From Lutimaribacter pacificus (GTDB lineage Bacteria; Pseudomonadota; Alphaproteobacteria; Rhodobacterales; Rhodobacteraceae): a stretch of 64,000 nucleotides of DNA. The notes below the pieces were generated by a model. It ran no database searches. It saw only the letters and a program-made list of their open reading frames with translations, and was not told the DNA's origin. The position numbers and the translations under genes are program-made. The stretch lies in the NCBI RefSeq assembly GCF_900142185.1, contig NZ_FQZZ01000010.1, forward strand, positions 1 to 64,000, read 5' to 3'. Positions 1-8,502 of the stretch are shown here, piece after piece; the first letter of the stretch is position 1; the number at the start of each line of letters is the position of its first letter.

Positions 1-95
1 GCGCCCGGCGCGCTTGCCCAAACCGAAACCCATGATTATCAAGATCAAACCCGCAGACTCTCGTTATGAACGAGGGACCGAAGGGGGGCAGGTCA
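1..95. mobile_element. Right end of a truncated IS3-family element
   Basis: This stretch ends in GGGGGGCAGGTCA at 83-95. That looks like the terminal inverted repeat of an IS3-family element, because the next IS copy ends in the very similar GTGGCAGGTCA at 726-736. Right after base 95 the sequence changes to the interior of an IS3 orfB. The simplest reading is that one IS3-type element ends here and abuts, or inserted into, a second one. The rest of the first element lies left of the window. An intact element for comparison would settle it. Confidence 0.5.
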
Positions 96-718
96 CCATC
101 GGCGCGCGTGCCCCGATCCTGGTCAAGGCGCGGCCCAATGCCCGCTGGTCTCTGGATTTCGTCCACGACCAGCTCGCCTGCGGGCGACGGTTTCGCATCC
201 TGAACGTCGTTGATGACGTGACCCGGGAATGTCTGGCGGCGATCCCGGACACATCGATCTCCGGACGCCGTGTCGCGCGGGAACTGGCCCGGGTGATAGA
301 ACGACGGGGCAAGCCGGGCATGATCGTCTCTGACAACGGCACCGAACTGACCAGTAACGCGATCCTAACCTTTGCCGCAGAGCGCAGCATCGAATGGCAC
401 TACATCGCCCCCGGCAAGCCGATGCAAAACGGGTTCGTCGAAAGTTTCAACGGACGCATGCGAGACGAGCTTCTGAACGAGACCATGTTCCGCGACATGG
501 CCCATGCACGATCCACGATCCGGGCCTGGGCGGCAGACTACAACGAGGAGAGGCCCCATTCGGCCCTCGGCTATCAGACCCCAAAGGCGTTCGCCGAGGA
601 CCTGTTCACCGCAACCGACAGCCGCGCTGCGCTACCTGAAAGCTCCGCGCATCTGTCGGTTGCTCCACCTGCGCCAATCGGCGTATCAACCCAAAGGGCT
701 CCGGTTCCGGCTGGATGA
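96..718 (+). pseudogene. IS3-family transposase OrfB, 5'-truncated
   Basis: This is the integrase core of an IS3-type transposase. In the reading frame open from base 14, the DDE residues are D48 (WSLDF), D107 (VSDNGTEL) and E143 (FVESFNGR), with the 35-residue D-E spacing usual for IS3 transposases. The C-terminal [12 protein letters not shown] motif follows. The frame stays open upstream to base 14, but codons before about base 96 come from the neighbouring IS end, so the true N-terminus (HTH and the start of the core) is lost. It is probably inactive unless expressed as a chimera. The stop overlaps the ATG of the next gene. Confidence 0.75.
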
Positions 719-736
719 AAGTTCAGTGGCAGGTCA
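96..736 (+). mobile_element. IS3-family element, 3' part only
   Basis: This is the 3' two-thirds of an IS3-family insertion sequence, holding the catalytic half of orfB and the right inverted repeat ending GGCAGGTCA at 728-736. The left part, with orfA and the start of orfB, is missing and replaced by the end of another IS3-type element at base 95. The right end runs into the 5' end of the gene that starts at 715. Confidence 0.6.
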
Positions 737-1170
737 CTCGAACCGCAATCATTTCGCTGGTTCTCGCTACCCAAGCTTCTGCTGACGGTATCGAGCGTGA
801 TTTCGAGCCGCTTCAAGGTGTTTCAATCACCCAATTGTGCGTTGAGAGCGCGCGCAAGGGCGATGACCCAGACGTCAAATTAAGTATTGAGAACTGGTCG
901 GGTAAAACTGTTGCGCTTACAGGCATCAAGTCGGAAAAGTCCAAAGGCGGTGAACTCTATTTCCGAGGAGCGTTCAACACATCGGTTCAATCTGAAAGTC
1001 TCACAATTCTTCAGAATGAAACACTGAACCTTTCGAGTTCACATGTCGGGGTACGCTTGCTAGGAATGAAGCAAGATCTGAATGTTGGTCAGCATGTTCC
1101 GCTTTTGCTCGAGTTCAGGGATGGAACTGTCCGTGTCGACACGCATGCTCTAGAAGATGGTAGCTGTTAG
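715..1170 (+). CDS. PCuAC-like periplasmic protein with IS-derived start
   Basis: This encodes a 151-residue secreted protein. Residues 1-23 look like a Sec signal peptide with a cleavage site after ASA. The C-terminal half resembles the PCuAC/DUF461 copper-chaperone fold: a histidine at 110, eight residues, a methionine at 118 (HVGVRLLGM), then a [11 protein letters not shown] strand like the usual GDxVPLTLxF. PCuAC proteins carry Cu(I) in the periplasm, for example to cytochrome oxidase. The usual Met-rich motif is degenerate, so metal binding is uncertain. The first eight codons lie inside the right end of the upstream IS (to base 736), so the present start codon was probably supplied by the insertion, and the ATG overlaps the transposase stop. 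The body looks intact; expression is doubtful. Confidence 0.6.
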   Translation: MKVQWQVTRTAIISLVLATQASADGIERDFEPLQGVSITQLCVESARKGDDPDVKLSIENWSGKTVALTGIKSEKSKGGELYFRGAFNTSVQSESLTILQNETLNLSSSHVGVRLLGMKQDLNVGQHVPLLLEFRDGTVRVDTHALEDGSC

Positions 1171-1238
1171 TACACGACGACCACTAGGAACGACGTTGCG
1201 CGAAGGTCTGCACTGCTTCTACGCCTAATACTAATGCG

Positions 1239-3365
1239 TCATTTGATCTTGATGGATCTCGCCAATGCCTTGTCTATTGCAGCAATCACCCTTGCTTGGG
1301 TCAGAACTTCGGGCAAGACAATACCCGATGGTGCCCCCGGCCCGAACACGATATTGAAAGGAATGCCGTAGCGTCCGTGGCGTTCAAGGAAGCGTGCGAT
1401 CTCGTCATTCGGTCGGGTCCAGTCGGCCTGCATGGCAATTACCGTCTCGTCGCTCAACCTAACAGCAATCGGCCCGCGATCCAGGACGAGCGTTTTGTTG
1501 GCCTTGCAGGTCAGGCACCAATCGGCCGTGACATCCACAAAGACGGTCTGGCCTTCTGACACGTATCTTGCGATCTGCTGCGGCTCGAACGCCTGCCAGT
1601 AGGTGTTTGCTGTCGGATCTTCGGGCCGCGATTGATGCGTGAACAAACCGACCCAGATCAGGGGCAGTATGAGACTCGCGGCGACAAGACTGCTCCTAGA
1701 AGTTCCGCGTGGCCGACCTGTCTTGAGCAATAGGATCAGAACAGTGGTGCAGGCGGCGACCAGCGCAGCGCCAGGCCACCCCGTTAGCCCAACAAGTATG
1801 AACAGCAGCCATCCGGCAGTCGCCACGAGGAGAAGCCCGAGGCCGGCTTTGACGAGCAGCATCCAACGGCCAGGGCGGGGCAAACGCTCGACCAGGCCGG
1901 GACGTCCCGCAATGAACAGGTAGGGCGACGCCAGTCCAATCCCGAGAGCGGTGAAGACGAACAGCACATCGGTCGCGCTGCCTGCCAAGGCAAAAGTGAT
2001 CGCTGTCCCAAGGAACGGCGCAGAACATGGGGTTGCCAGAACGGCGGCAAGCAGACCAGTGCCGAAATCAGCTGCATACCCGGAACCTGTACTGTTCGCC
2101 CCGAGACGATTCTGGATGCCAGAGGGCGGGGAGATCTCAAACAAACCGAACAAGTTGGCTGCAAAAATGGAAATCACGATGAACATCAGTGCTACGAAGA
2201 CGGGATTTTGGAACTGGATACCCCAGCCAACCGACACGCCGACCCATTTGAGGCCAAGAACGAACATCGCAAGTATCCAGACGAATGTCAGGACACCCAT
2301 TGCGGTAAACAGAAACCCGTTCCGAATGATCCGTTGAGATTGGCCTGATGCTTTCAGAACCGAAGCGAGCTTGATCGACAGGACAGGCAAAACACAGGGC
2401 ATCACGTTCAGGATCAGACCTCCCAGAAAGGCGATCGCAGCGATCGTTGCCAACTGAAGTACGCTGGCACTCGATGATGCTCTTTCATAGGGCGGGGCAG
2501 GGACGTCGGCACTCAAAACCACCGGAGCTGTGACCGCCCGTCCGCTATCTGTCAACGTAAGGAACGGCGTTGTATGCTCGTCCGACCACGCGTTGAGAGG
2601 AATGCGAGCCCATAAATCTGATCGATCGCGGTTGAGGCGGATATCAGGCTTGCCGAACGTCACCAGAGGCCCGAATTCGGGAAAGACGTCGACGGTCTCG
2701 AATGGTCGGTCGCTTTCGGCTGTGACAACGAGTGCAGAAGACCTCTCGTCATGGGCCACGGTCGTGATCCTGATATCGCTTTCGTCCGCGTTCGCCGGAA
2801 CGCGCGCAACGAAAGTTGCGATTGCGTCGGCGGACACGTGATCAATGCCAGTGCCGCTCGGTACATCCAGAGCCAGATCGAACGCATGAGGGACGCAGAC
2901 ATCGGAACATGTCAGGAGCGTCACGCTGGCTCGAAGCTGCAAGGGCTTGCCACGATCTTTCAGCGTCGCTCGGATCGGCAGGACGACTAAGCCAGAATAC
3001 CCGAAGTTCTCAATGCCGAAGGCCTCAAAGCGATCCGGTGCAGGCCACAGGATTTCGGCAGAGGCGAGATTGGAAGAATCTCTCCAGTCAACTTCTGGTG
3101 CTAGACCCACCTCGCCGGGCGTTCTCCAATAGCCTTTCCATCCTTCACCATATTCAAGAACCAGTCCGAGAGAGACGGAGGCTGCATCCGGTGTGATGCC
3201 GTCCTCGGCTGAAATCAGGCGAGCGGCGACCGCTGGGTTTTCAAAAACATTTGACTCGGCGGCTTGCACGACATCCAGATGTGCGAGCGTAACCCACACT
3301 GCGAATATGGCCAAGATGCGCGTAGCAAGCCATTTCAATCGCGGTGTCACCGCCTCTTCCGCCAT
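1239..3365 (-). CDS. DsbD/ScsB-type thiol:disulfide interchange protein (copy 1)
   Basis: This 708-residue protein passes electrons from cytoplasmic thioredoxin across the inner membrane to periplasmic thiol proteins. After a signal peptide comes an N-terminal periplasmic domain of the ScsB kind with a CSDVC cysteine pair. Then follows an eight-helix DsbD transmembrane domain with the hallmark NVMPCVLPVLS and ATPCSAPFLGT cysteines. It ends in a thioredoxin-like domain with CLTC at 617-620 (TADWCLTCKANK). It is the last gene of a leftward operon (DsbA-like, rhodanese, DsbD): its ATG abuts the rhodanese TGA. The ScsB type is linked to copper tolerance in enterobacteria through reduction of ScsC. 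A close paralogue lies at 34617-36746. The fold is certain, the exact partner inferred. Confidence 0.93.
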   Translation of the reverse strand: MAEEAVTPRLKWLATRILAIFAVWVTLAHLDVVQAAESNVFENPAVAARLISAEDGITPDAASVSLGLVLEYGEGWKGYWRTPGEVGLAPEVDWRDSSNLASAEILWPAPDRFEAFGIENFGYSGLVVLPIRATLKDRGKPLQLRASVTLLTCSDVCVPHAFDLALDVPSGTGIDHVSADAIATFVARVPANADESDIRITTVAHDERSSALVVTAESDRPFETVDVFPEFGPLVTFGKPDIRLNRDRSDLWARIPLNAWSDEHTTPFLTLTDSGRAVTAPVVLSADVPAPPYERASSSASVLQLATIAAIAFLGGLILNVMPCVLPVLSIKLASVLKASGQSQRIIRNGFLFTAMGVLTFVWILAMFVLGLKWVGVSVGWGIQFQNPVFVALMFIVISIFAANLFGLFEISPPSGIQNRLGANSTGSGYAADFGTGLLAAVLATPCSAPFLGTAITFALAGSATDVLFVFTALGIGLASPYLFIAGRPGLVERLPRPGRWMLLVKAGLGLLLVATAGWLLFILVGLTGWPGAALVAACTTVLILLLKTGRPRGTSRSSLVAASLILPLIWVGLFTHQSRPEDPTANTYWQAFEPQQIARYVSEGQTVFVDVTADWCLTCKANKTLVLDRGPIAVRLSDETVIAMQADWTRPNDEIARFLERHGRYGIPFNIVFGPGAPSGIVLPEVLTQARVIAAIDKALARSIKIK

Positions 3366-3818
3366 TCAGCGCAGCGCTTGCGGCATCGCTGCGAGTGCCG
3401 TTTCGAGATCGGTGATCGGCAAACCACGCGCGATCCAACCGGGACCGCGGCGCGAGCCAAGCATTCCCTCGGAGACATCGACAAAGCCGGTATATCCGGC
3501 ACGTTTGAGGGCTGCCAATAGCTGCGCACTGCGACCGCCAGTGGCGCAGATCAGCGCGACGGGCCGTCCAGCAGCGAGATCACGTGCCGCAAAGAGCCGC
3601 TGTTCAAAGCCTCGCTCGTGCATGCTGACCGGCCAGGCTCCCTTCGCAAGGCCCGTCTCTGCCCATTCGGCACGAGTGCGAACATCCAGCAGAGTTATTG
3701 CTTCCGCGTCGAGTGCCTCGGCAACTTCTGGTGCCGACCAAATTTCGCGGGTCGCAGCCCATGCGATACCAGGCAACACCATTGCAGCGGCAAGCGCGCA
3801 GAACTGTCTTCTATTCAT
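3366..3818 (-). CDS. Exported rhodanese-like protein (copy 1)
   Basis: This is a single-domain rhodanese of 150 residues. Residues 1-21 form an export signal with an N-terminal twin arginine (NRRQFC) and an AWA cleavage site. The active-site loop is CATGGRS with the catalytic Cys at 91, and the DVRTRAEW motif sits around 45-52. Rhodaneses carry persulfide sulfur on this cysteine. The gene sits between a DsbA-like thiol oxidase and DsbD in one operon, so it probably acts in the periplasm and is reduced by DsbD; that role is inferred. The paralogue at 27238-27711 shares the loop CATGGRSA and the SEGMLGS and GPGWIA motifs. Confidence 0.88.
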   Translation of the reverse strand: MNRRQFCALAAAMVLPGIAWAATREIWSAPEVAEALDAEAITLLDVRTRAEWAETGLAKGAWPVSMHERGFEQRLFAARDLAAGRPVALICATGGRSAQLLAALKRAGYTGFVDVSEGMLGSRRGPGWIARGLPITDLETALAAMPQALR

Positions 3819-3869
3819 GGAATCTCCAATTCTCGTCGCGCGCTTGTCGGCCTCCGTGACTGAAATCGA

Positions 3870-4652
3870 TCACACTGTGACGCACGCTGCGTTCCAACCC
3901 TCTTCTCTTTCCAGTTCGATGATCCTTCGCACCATTTTGTCGCTGATCTGCCCTTGAACAACCGTACGACCAACGACCAGCGCCGGCGTGCCAACAAAGG
4001 CGAACACACGCGCAAGCGCTGAGCTGTTTTCCAACTCCCGCACGACTTCGGGACTCTCCATGTCCGCGACCAAACGTTCTTCATCGACTCCAAGATCGCC
4101 CGCGAGACGCGAAAGATACTCCGGCGTTGCTTGGAAAGGCGTTGTCATCAGTCTCTCGTGAAAGGTGACATACGCGCCCTGACGCTTTGCCGCGAGGGCT
4201 GCTCTGGCAGCCAGATTCGAGCTATCACCCAACAAGGGAAGTTCGTGCCAGGCGACTGCAACCTCGCTTGGCATCGCGTTGGTTATTTCCGCAAGCCGCT
4301 TCGTCTGAATGCGGCAGTACGGGCAGTAGTAGTCTGAGAATGACGCGATCGGCACCCTTGCAGGATTGGTTCCAAGTTCGCCGTAGAGAGCGTCACAGAC
4401 ATTGTTCGAGACACGCTCGAACGCAGCTTCCTTGCGAGCGATGACGGCATCGCTTTCGCGGGCACCCAGCCCTACGAAGGGATCAAAACCGCCTGACGTG
4501 TCACCCGCGACGTACTTCCGAAAGCCCGCAGGGTTATTGAGCGGCTCGAGTTCCAGTTTTTCAGGCAAAAGCGACGGCACTGTGCGCAGAGCCGCGTATC
4601 CCGCGACAATCGCACCGAGTGTAATGAGCGTCGATCGCTTTCCAGAATCCAT
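3870..4652 (-). CDS. DsbA-family thiol:disulfide oxidoreductase, membrane-anchored
   Basis: This 260-residue protein has a short N-terminal hydrophobic anchor (about residues 8-22), then a linker and a DsbA/thioredoxin-like fold with the active site CPYC at 110-113 (FSDYYCPYCRIQ) and a cis-proline loop in GTPALVVG. It should oxidise or isomerise disulfides in the periplasm, possibly kept reduced by the DsbD encoded two genes downstream. It is the first gene of the leftward operon and the promoter lies in 4653-4816, where a direct-repeat operator is found. An extra cysteine sits at position 86. ScsC/DsbG-like use is possible; the sequence does not separate oxidase from reductase. Confidence 0.88.
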   Translation of the reverse strand: MDSGKRSTLITLGAIVAGYAALRTVPSLLPEKLELEPLNNPAGFRKYVAGDTSGGFDPFVGLGARESDAVIARKEAAFERVSNNVCDALYGELGTNPARVPIASFSDYYCPYCRIQTKRLAEITNAMPSEVAVAWHELPLLGDSSNLAARAALAAKRQGAYVTFHERLMTTPFQATPEYLSRLAGDLGVDEERLVADMESPEVVRELENSSALARVFAFVGTPALVVGRTVVQGQISDKMVRRIIELEREEGWNAACVTV

Positions 4653-4715
4653 GTCCTTACTTCACCTATCTCTGAGTGAGACTGGCAGTACCGCCATGTT
4701 CGGGCCACGGTCAAC

Positions 4716-4731
4716 TTTACAAACTGATACA
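4716..4731 (+). promoter_or_regulatory. Direct-repeat operator (TTTACA-N4-GATACA) for OmpR-type regulator
   Basis: TTTACA and GATACA repeat with a 10-bp period between two divergent operons (DsbA-rhodanese-DsbD leftward, SHOCT-DsbB rightward). The same arrangement recurs at 27809, 27838, 37393 and 50181. A TTGACA hexamer follows at 4755. Binding by the response regulator at 27900-28622 is inferred. Confidence 0.5.
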
Positions 4732-4816
4732 TTTCTCGCCGTGAAAACAGTCTGTTGACAGGGTATCGAAGGCTGGGGTCGAGGGTCATCGACGCCTTTT
4801 GGACCAGGAGGTGAAA

Positions 4817-5116
4817 ATGTATCGATTGGGTTTGCTTGCAGTGCTTTTCGCGACACCTGCCTTGGCCGATCCAGACGGCTACGGGCACATGTCGGGCTGG
4901 GGATATGGGATGGGTATGATGTTCGGTCCTATCCTTTGGATCGTTGTCCTGGGATTGGTTGTTGCGTGTGTCATTTGGTTCGTTCGCAATACGGATGGTG
5001 GATCGAGCATGCGCGGAAAGTCCGACGCGATGACGGAACTCGATTTGCGTTTCGCGAAGGGCGAAATAGACGCTGAGGACTACACCGCTCGAAAGAAGCT
5101 GCTGACCGGCGAATAG
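4817..5116 (+). CDS. Small membrane protein with SHOCT domain (copy 1)
   Basis: The ATG at 4817 is chosen because AGGAGG lies at 4806-4811; an in-frame ATG at 4799 has no such site. The 99-residue product has a signal peptide ending ALA, a short Met/His/Trp-rich outer segment (GHMSGWGYGMGMM), one transmembrane helix, and a C-terminal SHOCT motif (LDLRFAKGEIDAEDYTARK). SHOCT is a short oligomerisation module with no fixed function. The Met/His segment could meet copper in the periplasm (inference). A paralogue with the same layout is at 30024-30329, beside the two-component genes. It is followed by dsbB after 86 bp, likely in one transcript. Confidence 0.8.
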   Translation: MYRLGLLAVLFATPALADPDGYGHMSGWGYGMGMMFGPILWIVVLGLVVACVIWFVRNTDGGSSMRGKSDAMTELDLRFAKGEIDAEDYTARKKLLTGE

Positions 5117-5202
5117 GCATGCGGGTTAATGCACAGCGCGAGGGTTTAAGCTTTTCGCCCAACGAACCTGGGGCCAAACCAATCTGACTTTACGAGGCAT
5201 AA

Positions 5203-5703
5203 GTGACAGGCAAACAACTTGGGCTGCTCGCTGCCGGAGGATCCACTGCTCTTCTTCTGGCAGCATTCGTCTTTCAGGCACTTGGATATGCACCATGCGC
5301 GATGTGCATCTGGCAAAGGTATCCCCATGCCGTGGCGATTGGGGCAGGAGTGTTCTTGGCCATTGGACTTGCTCCACTGCTTTTCCTAGCTGTTGGCGCC
5401 GTGTCCGCAGCGACGACCGCTGTTATCGGAGTGTACCACACGGGTGTCGAACGTGACTGGTGGCAAGGGCCTACATCTTGCACCGGGTCCGGGCTGGATC
5501 TCTCGAATATGGCCGGCTCGGATCTTCTCCCATCTGCATCTTCGGGTCCGTCCAACCTGGTCATGTGCGACGAGGTCGCCTGGGAGTTCCTTACTCTATC
5601 GATGGCAAGCTGGAACGCACTTTGGAGTGCTGTTCTTGCCGGAATTTGGGTTCTGGCGATTCTGCGAGCAATCGCCCACAGGCGGTCTGCCGTGCCGACC
5701 TAG
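5203..5703 (+). CDS. dsbB: Disulfide bond formation protein B (copy 1)
   Basis: DsbB reoxidises DsbA and passes the electrons to quinone in the inner membrane. This 166-residue protein has four predicted helices, the first periplasmic cysteine pair CAMC at 32-35, and the second pair at C93 and C122 in the long loop, as in the family. The start is a GTG. It ends 4 bp into the convergent gene 5700-6341. The close paralogue at 50283-50795 shares APCAMCIWQRYPH and the SCTGSGLD loop, so the island carries two DsbB copies matching its two DsbA-type proteins. Confidence 0.92.
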   Translation: MTGKQLGLLAAGGSTALLLAAFVFQALGYAPCAMCIWQRYPHAVAIGAGVFLAIGLAPLLFLAVGAVSAATTAVIGVYHTGVERDWWQGPTSCTGSGLDLSNMAGSDLLPSASSGPSNLVMCDEVAWEFLTLSMASWNALWSAVLAGIWVLAILRAIAHRRSAVPT

Positions 5704-6341
5704 GCCTGCAGACGAACGAAGACGGTCGCCAGAGCTGTCAAGCAGGCCGCCCCGGCCACAAATATCAGAAGCGCGAATGCGACCGGTCCGATAGGTTCGG
5801 GAAAGAAGCGAACGACCGGTGCGAGGCGTGATGAGCGGCGGGCCGCTGAAACGTAAAGAGGGACGGCGCTTACCAAAGTCGCATAGAGATATACCCCCGA
5901 GACGTTCTCGAATAGCGCGGAACGCGCTAGTGTTGGAGCTACAACCCGCAAAGCTGTTGCACGGCTTCCGCCAAACGATCCGTACCAGTCGGCTGAAACA
6001 ACGTAGATTAGGGCGTGAAGGCCAACGAAAATACCGAGTCTGGAGAAGAAGTCGACGACGATGTAGGCCCCCGGATCGCGACCGCTACCGGAACGTTCGT
6101 GAGACAGTGCAAAGAGAAAGAAACCGACGTAGTTGACCATTGCGACTACTGGCAAACCGTTTGTCAAAACCTGCCGTAAAAATCGCCCTAGAGCCGGACC
6201 TCCGCCAGCCAAAGCGGTTGTAAATCTAGGCGAAAGCGCAATGTAGAGGACTAAAACCGGCAGCAATCCTGCGAGACTGAATAGCAGGACGTTTCTGAGA
6301 AATACCATTCCCGGCAATTGGGTCGAGAAGTACCTTTCCAA
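5700..6341 (-). CDS. Uncharacterised multi-pass membrane protein (copy 1)
   Basis: I do not recognise a named family. The 213-residue protein is strongly hydrophobic with about five or six predicted helices. It has a very similar paralogue at 58514-59158. Both share a block reading SADW[YF]GSFGG, then TAL.VV.PTLARSA, then FEN.SGVYLYAT, and both lie convergent to a gene of the metal island (dsbB here, the APC permease there). The conserved polar residues between helices suggest a specific function, perhaps transport or envelope assembly, but nothing in the sequence names one. Confidence 0.8.
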   Translation of the reverse strand: MERYFSTQLPGMVFLRNVLLFSLAGLLPVLVLYIALSPRFTTALAGGGPALGRFLRQVLTNGLPVVAMVNYVGFFLFALSHERSGSGRDPGAYIVVDFFSRLGIFVGLHALIYVVSADWYGSFGGSRATALRVVAPTLARSALFENVSGVYLYATLVSAVPLYVSAARRSSRLAPVVRFFPEPIGPVAFALLIFVAGAACLTALATVFVRLQA

Positions 6342-6516
6342 ACCAGCAGCCTCATATTCCGTTCAATCCTATGTTAGGCTGGAAAGTGGCAAGTTGGCCA
6401 TGAAGGATCGGACTGACTCCATAGGAACAAGAGGTGGGTAGGGAATACCGATGTGCGATCCGTATGCGCATTTTCGAAAGCCGGGACGAGATCGTCCACG
6501 GAGCAGCGGCATCCAA

Positions 6517-8502
6517 TTAACCATGTACTTCTATGATTGATCGTGTCGTCTGAACAGCTGCCGCCAAGACTGACCTGTCCGCTGCCTCTTGGATCCCCAG
6601 TTTAGCCAGATTGATCGACAGATGGCCTGACCCTCTGCCTCCTGCAGCGGCCCGTGCGGCCCTCCCGCGTGCTCGGCCTTTCAGTACAGGCTTAGGATCG
6701 AGCGGCTCTCTCGAGGAAGGTTGAGGCGTTTTTTGCAGCGTAGCAATATCGGCCCCCTGCGCCCCTGCGGCCGCCCGCACTTCCTGCAGCTCCTGCTTCA
6801 GCTTCTCGACCGTTTCCCGAGTCTCGGACATCTGCCGATCTCGCCGAAGGCCGTCCTCGTCCGGATATGGGAAGCTTCCCGCTTGACCGGTGTGCAGAAC
6901 CTTCAACACCGGGTCCTCGAAATACTTCACCCTTTTTGCGCGGATGGGCATCTGCGCGTCGATCACAAGGATGACCTCGTCGAGGTCCATGCGCCGGGCC
7001 TCATCCTCGGTCAGGAGCGGGGTATCCTCGGTCCGCTCCGAGACGCTGCGCCCTTCGAACGGATTGCGACCAACAGCGCGGGAGCGGGTCACAACGCGTT
7101 TGGTGGTCTTACCGACAGCCTGGCTCAGCTCCTCGATGGTCTTCTGCTCGGACGGGGTGAGGTAGAGCTTCACGCCGGCGCCGCCCTGCAGCGACCTGCG
7201 GGTGTTCTCACCATAGATCTCGTCCAGCGCGGGGATCGTCTGGGTCACGATGGCGAGGTTGCCGCCGAAGGAGCGCAGCGTCTTGATGCTCTCGGCGACG
7301 ATCGGCATTTTACCGAGCCGGTCGAATTCATCGAGCATGATCATGACCGGCCAGGGCTCGTCATCGCCGGGTTCCTGCGCCTGCAACGAAGCGATCAGGT
7401 CCGAGAAAAAGAGACGGATCAGCGGGGCAAGCGGGCGGATCATCTCCGACTCGACCACAAGATAGATCGCGTGCGGGCGGCGGCGGATATCCCGGAATGA
7501 GAAGTCAGAGGTCGCGGTAGCCGCGTCGATCGCGCGGTTGTCCCAGGTGTCGAGACCCGAGGTCATGAGAAGCGAGAGATAGGAGGTGAGGGTGTCGTTG
7601 TTGGTCGAAGCCATGCGCTCAAAGATCAGCTTGGCCGAGGTGTTCTTCACTTCCTGCGAGCGCTTCAGATATTCCTTCTGCTTGTCGCCCCCCGAGGCTG
7701 TGATGCGGTAGATCTCGCCGATGGTCGGCACGCCGCGCTCGAAGGCCAGAAGACCGGCCGCCACGAAGAGGTCGATACCCCCGGCCAAAAGCCCGCTCAG
7801 TTTTTCGTTGTCGGTTTGCAGGAAGAGCTTGGCGGTGAGTTTCAGCTCCATCTGCTGCCGGTCGGGGTTGGTCATGGCAGCAATGCGCGCCAGCGGATTA
7901 TAGCGATGCGTCGGTCGGTCCCAGTCGGTCGGCGCGAAGCGGAAAACCTTGTCCCCCATGCTGGCGCGGAAGCGCGAGGTCTCGCGGAAGTTCTCGCCTT
8001 TCACGTCGAGCACCACGGCGGAGCCCTTGTAGGTCAGCAGGTTCGGGATCACGAACCCCACGCCCTTGCCCCGGCCTGTAGGCGCCACGATCAGCGCGTG
8101 GGGGAAGGTTTTTGAGACTAGGAACGGGCGCCTGGATTTCGGGGAGCCGAGCTTGCCCAGAAGGAAGCCGCCGCCGGGCTTGGCAAAGAAACCGTTCCTC
8201 TTCATCTCGCTGCGCGTCTGCCAATGCGTCGTCCCGAAGCGGGTCAATGCATCCCCCAGAAGCGTGACGCTCAGCATCAGCGATGCCAGGCCGAAGCCGC
8301 CAAGGATGAGGTTCACCCAGAGGAAGTCTTTTGGTGCGGACTGAGACAGACCCCGAAATTCGCGGGCAAGCAGGGTGACGTCGAAACGCGAGGGAGAAAG
8401 CCCATAGCGGAACATGACAAAGCCGGTCGCCACGACATAGCCCATGGCGAGACCGACCAGCACGAGGCTCAAAACTCCTAGGGCAATCTTGCCTTTATCC
8501 AT
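6517..8502 (-). CDS. virD4: VirD4/TraG-type coupling protein
   Basis: This hexameric ATPase links the relaxosome to a type IV secretion channel. The ATG at 8502 starts the 661-residue form; it overlaps the relaxase stop by 8 bp, and the longer upstream frame is a shadow of the relaxase. Two N-terminal transmembrane helices are followed by Walker A (APTGRGKGVG) and Walker B (VMIMLDEFDRLGKM) and the usual C-terminal motifs (AIVTQTIPALDEIYG). It is the last gene of a leftward operon mobC-relaxase-virD4. No other type IV secretion genes are in the window, so the replicon is either mobilisable or has its channel genes elsewhere. Confidence 0.93.
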   Translation of the reverse strand: MDKGKIALGVLSLVLVGLAMGYVVATGFVMFRYGLSPSRFDVTLLAREFRGLSQSAPKDFLWVNLILGGFGLASLMLSVTLLGDALTRFGTTHWQTRSEMKRNGFFAKPGGGFLLGKLGSPKSRRPFLVSKTFPHALIVAPTGRGKGVGFVIPNLLTYKGSAVVLDVKGENFRETSRFRASMGDKVFRFAPTDWDRPTHRYNPLARIAAMTNPDRQQMELKLTAKLFLQTDNEKLSGLLAGGIDLFVAAGLLAFERGVPTIGEIYRITASGGDKQKEYLKRSQEVKNTSAKLIFERMASTNNDTLTSYLSLLMTSGLDTWDNRAIDAATATSDFSFRDIRRRPHAIYLVVESEMIRPLAPLIRLFFSDLIASLQAQEPGDDEPWPVMIMLDEFDRLGKMPIVAESIKTLRSFGGNLAIVTQTIPALDEIYGENTRRSLQGGAGVKLYLTPSEQKTIEELSQAVGKTTKRVVTRSRAVGRNPFEGRSVSERTEDTPLLTEDEARRMDLDEVILVIDAQMPIRAKRVKYFEDPVLKVLHTGQAGSFPYPDEDGLRRDRQMSETRETVEKLKQELQEVRAAAGAQGADIATLQKTPQPSSREPLDPKPVLKGRARGRAARAAAGGRGSGHLSINLAKLGIQEAADRSVLAAAVQTTRSIIEVHG

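Noticed and set aside
3193-3957. 254-codon plus-strand frame
   Set aside because: It is antisense to the rhodanese and the ends of its neighbours; no ribosome site and Ser/Arg/Ala-rich composition.
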